Below are positions 30,528-39,699 of a DNA stretch of 64,000 nt, one piece after another. This DNA comes from Aradus depressus (lineage: Eukaryota > Arthropoda > Insecta > Hemiptera > Aradidae), in contig OY759226.1 in assembly GCA_963662175.1 (NCBI GenBank), forward strand, positions 26,318,065 through 26,382,064, given 5' to 3'. The number at the start of each line of letters is the position of its first letter. The first letter of the stretch is position 1. The translations under genes and the position numbers were made by a program. The notes under the pieces are model-generated. The model searched no databases, was not told the DNA's origin, and saw only the letters and a list, made by a program, of their open reading frames with translations.

Positions 30528-30537
30528 TTTATATATG
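30528..30537 (-). promoter_or_regulatory. Possible TATA box
   Basis: The minus strand reads CATATATAAATGG just beyond the 94-bp array. If used, transcription would start in or before the array and run toward the exon at 29924. This is a motif match only; such words are frequent in AT-rich DNA. Confidence 0.2.
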
Positions 30538-30539
30538 AA

Positions 30540-30697
30540 AATCGGCCCTGTAGAAATTATTATAAGCAACAACTTCAAAAATGAAGTTAAATAAATAAAA
30601 ATCTAAATAAATACAAAATTAAATAAATTCTAAAGAATTTATTGACTTGAAAATAAACAAATAGACACCGGAGTGAAATGTTAAGGAGGAGCTCCCA

Positions 30698-30736
<39 letters not shown>

Positions 30737-31071
30737 ATTTCGACCTGCCCTGGAATGTGGTATGAAATTTCAATAATTTAATCAAATTTCTCCTCTAAAG
30801 AGGCCCCTATAGAGCCAGGGTGAGGATTTCTACATTTAACAGAGTTCTGAGCTAAGGATATTTAGATGTATTTCGATATTTAGATGTATTTAAAGTCCTC
30901 CAGTCGTAGCTGAATAAAAAAAAAATATGACAATGTACTTCCCCACCTCAAATTTCTGACTCTCTACTTCCCTGTAGTTGTTCTGGCTTAAAATCAATAG
31001 ATGTCGTCCGGTTCTGGATATCCATATGAAATTTCTTGTTTTCCGGCTACTTGATTACTACATGAAAGGGA
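30540..31071. other. Spacer with long G tract and rep-B trace
   Basis: A run of about 36 G lies at 30700-30735. rep-B words (AATGTACTTCCCCACCTC, AAAATCAATAGATGTCGTCC) occur near 30940-31030. Nothing else recognised. Confidence 0.4.
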
Positions 31072-31156
31072 TGGGCGATAGTCGATAGTTGGCAACTATC
31101 GATTGTCCGATACTATCGGTGGAATACTACTGATAGTATCGATAATTCAGTAAGTT
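31072..31156. repeat. Palindromic ATCGATA cluster
   Basis: Overlapping short palindromes: GATAGTCGATAGTTGGC, AACTATCGATTGTCC, GATACTATCGG and CTGATAGTATCGATAATT. A second such cluster is at 58836-58935. The lead-in AGGGATGGGCGATAG resembles the start of some hAT termini, but no partner end or target duplication was found. Confidence 0.45.
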
Positions 31157-31670
31157 GACGCTTTTCATGTAAAATACTTTCCAATTCCAATATTTTATTA
31201 TAATATGATTATTTATTTTTATTTTTTCATGTTGTATTGAAAATATTAATCGACGTAAGAATTTTAACACATTAATTAAAGTTCAAAAACACTTATTGTA
31301 GATAATAAAAAAACAATGAAGTAGGTACAATGGCTTTAGATTCAACAATTTTTATTTCAATCAACATCTTCTGTGAAACAATATCAAAAAATTAATTACC
31401 AATTGACCAAAAATACTTTTGTAAAACTTTATGGAACAGTAGGCAGTGATGCAGCTTCTGCAGTGGGTTGTTTGGTCTTGGGGCGTCTCAAGAGGTGATG
31501 TCATCAATTGGATCTGTTTGGCCCTCCATACTAGGAATTGGATTGGCTTTGTGTTCACAAGTGACAAGCGATCATTCAAAATATTTCTAGGAAAACAATC
31601 TGTTTCCCATCAAAGTTGATTAACATGGATTGAAAAGTTAACGCAACTTTTTTAAGAATATATTAACAGA
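31157..31670. other. Unannotated AT-rich spacer
   Basis: No supported gene; the minus open frame near 31361-31579 carries no motif I recognise. Confidence 0.35.
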
Positions 31671-31671
31671 T

Positions 31672-32015
31672 TAGGTTAGGTTTTATGACTCATGCCCAGG
31701 CTTTGACTACGAGGTCATATCGCCTACCATCAGAGCGCTCTTTCGTCACTCTGGTGGACATGAGCCCGACTCTACTATGGGAGTCCTAAATTTTGCCTAC
31801 CCTAAATTTTTGTTCATCTGGGTAAGGGGTCTTTAACGAGTACCTGATATCGTACAGACTCGAGACCATTGCTTAACGTCCCACCCGAAGGACGACGTGA
31901 TTAAGTTTATTTTACCTCCCAGATAAAATAAACTAAGGGCCTCGGCCGGGTTTTGAACCCACGACCTTGAGCTCAGAAGGCAAACGCACGCATACTACTG
32001 AGCTATCGGCGCCCT
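31672..32015 (-). mobile_element. SINE-A, full length, minus
   Basis: Head at the 32015 side with GGCGCCGATAGCTCAGTAG and GGTTCAAAACC; complete body and the GCCTGGGCATGAGTCATAA end; a TTAGGTTAGG tail (CCTAACCTAA on the element strand) at 31671-31680. Confidence 0.9.
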
Positions 32016-32162
32016 CACCAATAATAAAAAAAAGTATTATAATACGTTGCTAGGAAATACAATTTGAAAATTTCTTTGAAATATTTCCTACCTCAAATTT
32101 ATTTTACATTCTTTGAGGCGCTATACCTTTCGTTGTATCAGTTTTATCTAACTTTAAAATTG

Positions 32163-32306
32163 AGGGCGCCGGTAGCTTAGTGGTATGCGTGCTTGCCTTC
32201 TAAGCTCAAGGTTGTGCTCATGTCCACCAGGTTGATGAAAGAGCGCTCTGATAGTAGACCATATGACCTCGTAGTTGAAGCCCGGGCATGTGTCATAATA
32301 ACTAAC
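32163..32306 (+). mobile_element. SINE-A with large internal deletion
   Basis: The head GGCGCCGGTAGCTTAGTGG to TTCTAAGCTCAAGGTTGTG is joined directly to GCTCATGTCCACCAGGTTG and the end GCCCGGGCATGTGTCATAA. The central domain is lost. Confidence 0.85.
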
Positions 32307-32329
32307 TTTATCTTTGGAATCACACATGC

Positions 32330-32870
32330 GATTAGAAATTCTTTAAAAAACATTTTTGGTGGAAACTAATTTATCGATAGGACTAACCGTTTTTAGGTAA
32401 ATCAAGGAAACGTCTAAAAATGTGTTTTTAAAAACTACAATTTAGTATAGTTTTCGGCACATATCTCAAAAACCGGTCAACCTACAAAAAATCATATTTT
32501 ATATAAAGTATGTATTTCAGTTTTTTCTACAACTTTTACTCGTAAATAATTTTGATTAGGTCAAAAACATGAGTGGTATCTTGTAAAATGTAGTTAGGCC
32601 CTTAAGTAAAGAGGTCTCAATTTTCTGCCGATTTCGGTCAAAATCTAATCAGATGTTAGTTAGTACATGTAACTTCTACATTCCAAATTTCAAGTTCTTA
32701 GTTACAATCGTTTTTGCGGTAGAGCGCTCACAATTTTCCAATCACACAGACAGACATCATCGCGAAAATAGTCAACATTTATTCAGAGAACCTTGAAATG
32801 TGAAAATCCGTTGAAAACTCGATTATAATACTTTCTTATACTATAGGTATAAGAAAGTAAAAAAAAAGTG
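32330..32870. repeat. Dispersed repeat rep-D with terminal hairpin
   Basis: This is the most complete rep-D copy in the window. It includes CTCAAAAACCGGTCAACC, TCTGCCGATTTCGGTCAAAA, CATGTAACTTCTACATTCC, CACACAGACAGACATCATCG and GTTGAAAACTCGATTATAAT. It ends at a perfect hairpin, TACTTTCTTATAC (32829-32841), loop TATAG, GTATAAGAAAGTA (32847-32859). The layout parallels rep-B, whose junction is also a palindrome of the form ACTTnnnnTATAC...GTATAnnnnAAGT, suggesting a relationship. Confidence 0.6.
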
Positions 32871-33131
32871 GCGGGTAAATTATGGAAATGTATCGAAAGT
32901 ATATCGAAAATGTATCGAAAATATATCGAAAATGTAACGAAAATATATCGAAAAGATTTATAAAGGAAGAAAAGAGACGCACATAAAATATTGTATCTTC
33001 CAAGGATTTAATGAATCATTTTCGTGAGTACAGTACTTATATAATTGTCAACGGATTTAAAAGTTCTTCGCTTGAAGATTTTTCAAAAAAAAATAAGTTC
33101 TACGATTGTATTTATCTACAGGTTTGGCGTT

Positions 33132-33896
33132 TCAGGCGTTGTCATGCGACTGAGGATCTTTCTGCTCACTAGAACTTTCTTCACCCTGCACGTCAGATGT
33201 CCATAGGGTCAGATTGTCCCGAAGAAGCTGCATGATGAGAGTTGAATCCTTATAGATGTCTTCAGAGATTGTGTCCAATTCAGCTATGGCTTCGTCAAAA
33301 GCAGCTTTTGCCAAACGACAAGCACGATCTGGCGAATTGAGAATTTCATAATAGAAAACAGAAAAATTTAAAGCCAAACCTAAACGTATTGGATGAGTTG
33401 GTGACAATTCTTTCGTGGCAATATCACTTGCCATTTTGTAAGAATTTAGTGAAGAGTCTGTTGATTCTTTGAGGTAGTTACCTTTGGCAAATTCCGCCAG
33501 GTAGCGGTGATAATCACCCTTCATTTTGTAAAAAAATACTTTAGATTCCAAACTAGTAGCGAATGGTATAAGATACTTATCGATAAGTCCAAGAACATCG
33601 AAACATATCTCTTTGAGTTCCTTTTCGATCTGTCCTCGATATTGTCTGATCGCTTCTACTCTTTTTTCGCTTTCTTCTTCTTCCTCTTCTTTTTGCTCCA
33701 TACTGCTCAATATTCGCCAACTTGCTCTTCGGCCCCCCACTAAGTTCTTATAAGCTAGCGAAAGTAAATTTCGCTCCTCTTCCGTCAGTTCATCTTCCAG
33801 TGATGAAACTGACTTCATGACTTCTACGACGTCTTCATATCTTTCTGCTTGTTCTGCTATTTTTGCTTTAAATATGAAATCTTCTCGAGCCGTCAT
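33132..33896 (-). CDS. 14-3-3 epsilon-like protein, intronless
   Basis: A 254-residue intact frame encodes a complete 14-3-3 protein, a dimeric adaptor that binds phosphoserine/phosphothreonine motifs in client proteins in the cytosol. It has the N-terminal dimerisation helices ([20 protein letters not shown]), [20 protein letters not shown] with the phosphate-binding Lys50 and Arg57, [10 protein letters not shown] with the Arg131-Tyr132 pair, and the near-invariant [40 protein letters not shown] and [19 protein letters not shown]. Wording is closest to the epsilon class, with private changes: an acidic EEEEEE run at residues 70-75 and a C-tail of only about 17 residues. There is no intron, which suggests an old retrocopy; no A-tail or target duplication remains. 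The lack of any stop suggests it is or was functional. Confidence 0.93.
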   Translation of the reverse strand: MTAREDFIFKAKIAEQAERYEDVVEVMKSVSSLEDELTEEERNLLSLAYKNLVGGRRASWRILSSMEQKEEEEEESEKRVEAIRQYRGQIEKELKEICFDVLGLIDKYLIPFATSLESKVFFYKMKGDYHRYLAEFAKGNYLKESTDSSLNSYKMASDIATKELSPTHPIRLGLALNFSVFYYEILNSPDRACRLAKAAFDEAIAELDTISEDIYKDSTLIMQLLRDNLTLWTSDVQGEESSSEQKDPQSHDNA

Positions 33897-34282
33897 TTCT
33901 TCAAATATGTATTTCTTAAAAAATCAAACAATAATACAAAGATATTTTTGCACGAGAAATATTCAAAAATATAATTTTGCGCACTGAAACATACCTAGAA
34001 TAAATAGAAAACAATCAGCCTGTTTCAATGAAATAATATGTTTCTGACAATTCCTGCACACTTAAATTTATTCTATGATACTCGACTGTATATTTAAAAA
34101 AAATTATTTTATACTACACTGTTACAATCCAAGGTATAATATTATATTGTACGAAATATGATAACATATAATTGGCGATATTAACCATTGAGACAACAGA
34201 TGATGTACAATTTTACACAACGTAAGTTGTAAACATATGATATATACCAAAATTGATATAACTTATATTTGATAGTTCGTTT
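33897..34282. other. Upstream region of the 14-3-3-like gene
   Basis: AT-rich. On the minus strand TTCTATTTATTCTAG lies directly before GTATGTTTCAGTGCGC near 33985-34010, which could be a splice acceptor of a 5'-UTR intron. No obvious TATA box. This is motif reading only. Confidence 0.2.
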
Positions 34283-34447
34283 GAGGACGCCGGTGGCTCA
34301 GTGGGTAGTGTGCTTGCTTACTGAGCTCAAGGTACTCGTTAAAAACCCCTCCCTAGACGAATAAAAATTTAGGGTAGGGGAAATTTAGGACTTCCACAGT
34401 AGTGGGGCTCATGTCCACCAGAGCGTTCTGGTAGTAGGCGATATGAA
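34283..34447 (+). mobile_element. SINE-A with internal deletion
   Basis: Head GGACGCCGGTGGCTCAGTGG, then a jump to GGTACTCGTTAAAAACCCC and GCTCATGTCCACCAGAGCG, ending at TCTGGTAGTAGGCGATATGA. The terminal CCCGGGCATGAG is absent. Confidence 0.85.
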
Positions 34448-34917
34448 TCATTATAGTTAATATTGGTTGCATTATGCTTACTATCCTGTATAGTTATTGA
34501 GTTTTGGATTCACGTATGAAGTTTTGTGTCGATACATTTCGGAAGTTACTGTAGTATTTGTGTTGCGATCCACAAATAAACAAAAACGTCTGAATACTAA
34601 ATTTGATCTTGTGTCCGGCTATATAGGGCAATTACGCCTTGGAGCCAAAAATAATAAATTATATGATACATTACACAGGTAGTTTTTACGTTTTTTTCAG
34701 TACATTCCCTTTGGCCGATTCGGCTGAAAATATATGGGTATCGTCCTTATTGAGTTTTGGATTTCTTATAAAATATAACTGAAAATATCAATAGTATAAT
34801 AGAGCATCGATGTTTTCAAAACATCGACCTTACATTATCGTACGAAAATATCAATGCTCGTAGTTGCACATCCCTAACAGATACCCTTTCCATTCATTGA
34901 GATTGTATATATATGTG
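34448..34917. other. Spacer with rep-B traces
   Basis: rep-B words (TTTGGCCGATTCGGCTGAAA, TATGGGTATCGTCCTTATTG) occur near 34710-34760. GAGCATCGATGTTTTCAAAA, CATCGACC near 34803-34830 is a short palindrome. No gene recognised. Confidence 0.35.
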
Positions 34918-35115
34918 GAGTGTTCCAGCATACTTGGAGAGTCCCATACTTGGAGTACTCCAACATGCGTAGAGTGTCCCAATACACTTGGAGTACCCCA
35001 ACATAGTGTCCCAGTATACTTGGAGTGTCCCATACTTGGAGTACCCCAACATAGTGTCCCAATATACTTGGAGTACCCCAACATAGTGTCCCAGTATACT
35101 TGGAGTGTCCCCACA
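34918..35115. repeat. Minisatellite of CTTGGAGTACCCCAACA units
   Basis: Variants of ACTTGGAGTACCCCAACATA and GTGTCCCAGTATACTTGGAG alternate over about 200 bp, in units of roughly 16-18 bp that combine into 34-bp pairs. Overlapping open frames on both strands here are caused by the repeat and are not genes. Confidence 0.85.
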
Positions 35116-35714
35116 TTGTCCTGCCCTCCTAAGCCGCTCATTATGAAGGATTTCCGCTAACTAGATTTGAGTTAGTGTGTTCGAGTCACTTAATGGTCAG
35201 TCTGTAATTGGGAACCGTCCTCAGCCCTAAGTGGACAACCTAGAATCTTGAGCCACGGCATTGTCAGCCTCCCCCCCCATCCTCAAGTCGAATTACATTT
35301 TCCAGCACTTGTCCGGATAAATGAGATACTAAAAAAAATAATCACACTAGTATAAGTGAGATTTTTCTCGTTTCCTTATGCAGAGAAAAAGTCATCAAAA
35401 ACTTGGGATCCCCCCTCTCTCTCCCCCCCCCCCCCACCCCCACCCCGAGATATATTAGCAGTCGTAACTCCCAACTCGTAAATCCGTATTCGAGATAACA
35501 ATAATACTATTCTGTAATACCCATAAACACGTACATGTTTAGAAACAGAAGGTATTACCAGAGGGGAGGCTTCGATATTTTACTACCCTTGTGTAAGGAT
35601 GTTATGTAATCGCCCAAAAATTCCATCTTTAGTTTTCACAGAAATATTACGTTTTTCGACCCCCAAAAACCAAAAAAGAAAAAAAAACATTCCTGTCTGT
35701 GTGTGTGTCTGAAC
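35116..35714. other. Spacer with C tract and rep-B trace
   Basis: C/T-rich run at 35410-35446. rep-B-like wording (GATGTTATGTAATCGCCC, TTTTCGACCCCCAAAA, GTCTGTGTGTGTGTCTG) lies at 35588-35712. Confidence 0.35.
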
Positions 35715-36012
35715 ACAAGCTCAATATCGCTGGTTCCAAACCTAACCAAAGGACCTTTAGTTTCTTATCTGGGAGGTGAAAAAACGTTGAGGACGCTGTC
35801 CTTTTGATGGGGTGTTAACTGATGACCCCGAGCCTGTGCCATGTCAGGTACTTGCTAAAGATCCCTTACCCCTAGATAACAAAACCTGAGGATGCAAAAT
35901 TTAGGACTCCCAGAGTAGAGGCGGGCTCATGTTCACTACAGCGAAAAAAGGAATCTCTGGTAGTAGGCGATATGATCTCGTAGATAAAGCCCGGGCATGA
36001 GTCATAATAACT
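35715..36012 (+). mobile_element. SINE-A, divergent subfamily, head truncated
   Basis: Starts at AAGCTCAATATCGCTGG with GGTTCCAAACC. Central domain CTGTCCTTTTGATGGGGTG; body AACAAAACCTGAGGATGC; end AAAGCCCGGGCATGAGTCAT with AATAACTAA tail. Belongs with the copies at 14100 and 37984. Confidence 0.85.
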
Positions 36013-36398
36013 AATTCCAGATGAAAAAATGAAATTTGAAATGTAAGAGGACCTGGCAATGACAAGATCTGTTCTATTTTAAAGTTTATTTTCGGAATTT
36101 CGGGTCAAACGCCTAAGTATATAGGTACATGTTTTCATCAATACCGACCCAAAATTATCCTTTTTTTTTCGATTCATAACCTCCTGAACACAAAAATGAA
36201 AAAAAAAACTGTCTGCATGTTTGTGTTTGCCTGTGTACCCGATAACTGAATACGGATATAGAAATACCTGAGCAAGACAATTTGAATTGTATCTAAATCC
36301 ATTGTTTTCAAAGAGAGAAAGAGCAAAAACGTAACTAAACAATTTTTGTATAAGTATATTGGAGGCGATTATACAACTATACAGCAAATATTAACAGA
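36013..36398. repeat. rep-B/rep-D-like fragment
   Basis: Words such as TTCGATTCATAACCTCCTGA and CTGCATGTTTGTGTTTGCC match the hinge of rep-B in reverse. Otherwise unannotated. Confidence 0.35.
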
Positions 36399-36543
36399 TA
36401 ATAATAATGATAATAATAAATTTATTTCCGTTATACCAATACATGGTAATAGGATACGTCAAAAGAATTTATACATTAAGATAGCTTATAAATTAGATTT
36501 ATAACTACTTGAGTCTAACACACGTATGTGTGTTAGACACAGC
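36399..36543 (-). mobile_element. LINE 3' UTR with (TAA)n end
   Basis: The reverse complement of this segment matches 51830-51958 nearly word for word (TTATAAATCTAATTTATAAG, CTATCTTAATGTATAAATTC, GACGTATCCTATTACCAT, AACGGAAATAAATTTATT), and both end in a (TTA)n run. Such ends are typical of CR1/Jockey-related LINEs. It is probably the tail of the LINE whose C-terminal coding part lies at 36943-37287, with the foldback at 36544-36871 inserted between. Confidence 0.7.
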
Positions 36544-36871
36544 TAAGTTAGTTGGAATTTAATAATTTCAGAATAAGAAAAATGTGCAACTTTAAACGTT
36601 TTTTTTCCGAGAACTACTTGACGTATCAAAAATCTGTTTGCACAGTTATTCCTTGTTTCTTTAGTACTTTAATAAAATGTAATGAAACTCAAGGGTAAAA
36701 AGGGAACCCCGCCCTTCGAAGGGCTGTTTCAGCCATTAAAAGGGTCATTTATGTCTTTTGAAGGACGCCATAGCTCTCGGCGAGTGCTACAACTTAGTCC
36801 TATGCAGAATTTTGATATCTCTAACCGTTTAGGAGTTATTTCACTTGTGTCCCGCTTATCTGGGCCACCCT
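36544..36871 (+). mobile_element. Half copy of CAGGGTG foldback element
   Basis: Same sequence as the right arm of 2746-3366, ending GTGTCCCGCTTATCTGGGCC and ACCCTATA. It splits a LINE 3' end. Confidence 0.75.
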
Positions 36872-36942
36872 ATATATATACATAGATTAATCAATTATAA
36901 ATGAATGAAAAAACGTTTAAATAAATACAAATTTATAAATTA

Positions 36943-37287
36943 TTAAATAAAACAATAACGTACATTGGAATGACCTTTAAGGTATGGAGGAACTCTGGCA
37001 AAAAAATAAAAATGAAAGCTTTGTATCAAAAGGGTTTCCTCTAACATGAACATTTTTAGTTGAAATTTAAATTTTTTTATTGTATCTATTGACTTCAAGA
37101 AGTGGGGAAAGGCATTAAATAAATTAATTCCTTTATGAGTTATACTTTTTTCAAAAAGAGAAGAGCAATGTTTAGTTATTCGAAAGTCTTCTTTCGTCCA
37201 GGTATCGTAATCGTGACTTGAAGTGTCAGTTTTATGTTGAAATTTCCGAACTGCACAACCTAGCCAGCCCATCAGCCATATTGACAA
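36943..37287 (-). pseudogene. LINE (CR1/Jockey-like) C-terminal fragment
   Basis: The minus frame reads VRKFQHKTDTSSHDYDTWTK, EDFRITKHCSSLFEKSITHK, GINLFNAFPHFLKSIDTIKK and FKFQLKMFMLEE. The pattern H-x-Y-x-T-R/W, LxKxSxxxxGIxLxNxLPxxLK, and FKxxLKxFLL is the usual C-terminus of CR1/Jockey-type reverse transcriptases. The domain itself is absent, so this is a 5'-truncated copy. Confidence 0.75.
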
Positions 37288-37494
37288 AATATGTTAAACT
37301 GTTAAATTTTTTATAAAAACAATGGGAGTTATGAAAAAGAAAGTTTTATACCTGAGAAATGAACAAATATTATATTTAAGTGAAACATAATCTCAGGGTT
37401 GAGTAAATCTCATGGCTGGGTTCAGTAGCTTACCAGAAGTGGAACTAATCCTTTACAGATGTCAATAACAAAATCAAGGTCCAATATTAGTCAA

Positions 37495-37609
37495 CTAGCG
37501 GTTAGCCTGGCGTTGCCCGGTTTGTAACTTACCGCTAATAATAATAATAATAAAGTATTTATTTCCCTTAAATTAGGTACATAGACAGAAACTAACACAC
37601 ATGAGATTA
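37495..37609 (-). mobile_element. Helitron-like 3' terminus and (TAA)n tract
   Basis: On the minus strand the sequence AACCGGGCAACGCCAGG can form a GC hairpin and is followed by CTAACCGCTAG with host T next (37495-37535), the arrangement of a Helitron 3' end. An (TAA)n run follows at 37537-37555 and belongs to a LINE-like tail (AAGTATTTATTTCCC). Confidence 0.4.
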
Positions 37610-37856
37610 GTTAGTTGTGACTCATGCCCGGGCTTTAACTACGAACCGCTTACTACTGTACTACTTTCCTCACTCTGGTGGACATGAGCTTGACTCTATT
37701 ATGGGAGTCCTAAATTTTGCTTATGCTAGGAGGGCGTGCTCAAGTTCATTTTCCCTCCCAGATAAAATAAACTAAGGGCCCCGGTCGGGTTTTGAACCCT
37801 CGTTCTTGAGAGGTCAGTAAGCAAGCGCGAATACCACTGAGCTACCGGCTCCCTCT
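37610..37856 (-). mobile_element. SINE-A, minus, internally deleted
   Basis: Head at 37856 (GGAGCCGGTAGCTCAGTGG on the minus strand), B box GGTTCAAAACC; the central domain is shortened to GAGGGCGTGCTCAAG wording; the end GCCCGGGCATGAGTCACAA is complete. Confidence 0.85.
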
Positions 37857-37983
37857 ACTTTGAGAGATTATTATATTATTTATGAACAATAAGAAAAAAA
37901 ATTCATTTTGTGAGGAGGGATTCCTCTAACATAATCGTTTTTAGTTGATGTTTTAAATTTTTTTATTGTTTTATTTGTCTTTA

Positions 37984-38232
37984 AGATTCAGGTACCTCAG
38001 AGATAGCGTGCTTGTCTACTGATCTCAAAACCTTTATTGATTAATTGGGAAATGAAAAAACGAGCACACCGTCCTTCAGGTGGGATGTTAATCCTGTGCT
38101 ATGTCAGGTAATCTTTAAATTCTTTTAACTAAACCTGAGCAAGCAAAATTTATAACTCCCATAGTGGAGTCGGCCTCGTGACTACCAGATAGGCGTTATG
38201 ACTTCGTAATTAAAGCCCGGGCATGAGTCTGA
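37984..38232 (+). mobile_element. SINE-A, divergent subfamily
   Basis: Head AGGTACCTCAGAGATAGCG; B box lost; central domain CCGTCCTTCAGGTGGGATG; body AACTAAACCTGAGCAAGC; end AAAGCCCGGGCATGAGTC. Confidence 0.8.
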
Positions 38233-38823
38233 AAATCAAAGAGGCGCTGAGAGAAATTTAAGCTAAGGTTAATCTGTTTTAAAAATGTAACACTAAAACC
38301 AAAATCTGAGGATCTCTCTGAAGTGAAGTGTAGGGTGTTACCAACTCGGGACACGACTTGCATTAGTAATGACATGGGGCGAGTCAAGTCTTTGTACAGC
38401 TCGCTTCGAAGGTAAATATAGCCTTCTATGGAGCGTCCTTTGTAAAGGGGGGGGGGGGGGGGGGTTAGGTTAAAAATTAAATAAGCAAGCTTCCCATAGA
38501 AACCCCAATTTTTTTTAAATTTTATTTTTGGGTTCAAGAAGTCCGAAAACATGAAAGTTTGATGAAAGCTCCACATCGGTGTCTTACCGATTACATCCTT
38601 CCCCTATACAATGTAAAGCTCGGAAGACAAAATTTATTGCTCTGAAAAAACTGACTAAATTTATATTTAAATTCCCTCAATGTATGTAATACTAGCTAGA
38701 GAGAGAGATAATTATTATTGTGTTTTCAGTAGAATATCATGTTTTCGGCAAATGTATCCAAAAATGCTAGTGTTCGTCTCATAACACGATTGAATGAATA
38801 TATATTTCTGTGAAATATATGTA
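38233..38823. other. Spacer with G tract and rep-B traces
   Basis: G run of about 16 at 38447-38463. Reverse-oriented rep-B junction words (ACATCCTTCCCCTATACAAT) near 38585-38610. Nothing else recognised. Confidence 0.35.
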
Positions 38824-39699
38824 TACCGTAACTAGGGGTTACTTTACCCCCTGCTTTTTCATAAATTTCACTTTTCATCAAGATTTTAAGTACCATCCAG
38901 TCTTCATAAATTAACGTTTTTGTTATTAAAGATTAATGACATATTTACTATGTTTTTTTTATTTTTTTTGTAAGTGGCGTAAAGTTAACATCGGGGGTGG
39001 GATACTTTACGCCACTTGTAAATATCACTAATTTCTCACAGGAAAAAAGCCTGAAGTAAAGTAGGAAATCTCATATTCTAATTTTACACCATCGACAATA
39101 ACTACCATATTTTTTTCTATTTTTTCCCTGTAAAAAAAGTTACATTTTTCTCCAAAAAAAAAAAAAAAAAAAAATCAAATATTGTTTCAAGTCATATTTT
39201 TTTTGGAAAGGTATGAGGTTTGATCAATCAAAACTTTTTTTTTGCAGTAGCGTAAAGTTACCTAGGTTAGGTTTTATGACTCATGCCCGGGCTTTTAACT
39301 ACGAGGTCATATCGCCTGCTACCAGAGTGCTCTTTCGTCACTCTGGTAGACATGAGCCCGACTCTACTGTGGGAGTCCTAAATTATGCCTACCCTAAATT
39401 TTTATTCATTTAGGGTAGGGGTCTTTAACGAGTACCTGACATTGTACAGGCTCGGGACCATCGCTTAACGTCCCATCCGAAGGACGGCGTGCTTAAGTTT
39501 ATTTTACCTCCCAGATAAAATAAACTAAGGGCCTCGGTCGGGTTACGAACCCACGAACTTGAGCTCAGAAGTCAAGCACGCATACCACTGAGCTACCGGC
39601 GCCCTCCGTAAAGTTACCTCCCAAGGTGTAAAGTAACCCCTAGTTACGGTAACCCCTAGTTACGGTAACCCCTAGTTACGGTAACCCCTAGTTACGGTA
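38824..39699. mobile_element. TIR element with amplified end, split by a SINE
   Basis: Left terminus TACCGTAACTAGGGGTTACT (38824) then TTACCCC; right terminus, on the minus strand, reads the same TACCGTAACTAGGGGTTACT and TTACACC (about 39626-39651). An internal inverted pair GTAAGTGGCGTAAAGTTAAC / ACTTTACGCCACTTG lies at 38970-39018. The right end is extended by direct copies of the 16-bp TAACCCCTAGTTACGG (39633, 39649, 39665, 39681). A SINE-A sits at 39264-39606. No coding capacity; superfamily unassigned. Confidence 0.75.
39264..39606 (-). mobile_element. SINE-A, full length with 13-bp target duplication
   Basis: A complete copy flanked by a perfect CGTAAAGTTACCT duplication (39251-39263, 39607-39619). 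On the element strand it starts GAGGGCGCCGGTAGCTCAG at 39606 and ends ATAAAACCTA at the 39264 side. This copy fixes the true ends of the family and shows that its tail is a short CCTAA-type repeat rather than poly(A). Confidence 0.95.

Noticed and set aside
31072..34880. A 3.8-kb hAT element carrying the 14-3-3 gene, between AGGGATGGGCGATAG and CATCCCTAACAG
   Set aside because: The putative ends match over only a few bases and show no 8-bp target duplication.
34851..35160. Overlapping ORFs on both strands
   Set aside because: Produced by the minisatellite at 34918-35115, with a period that keeps frames open.
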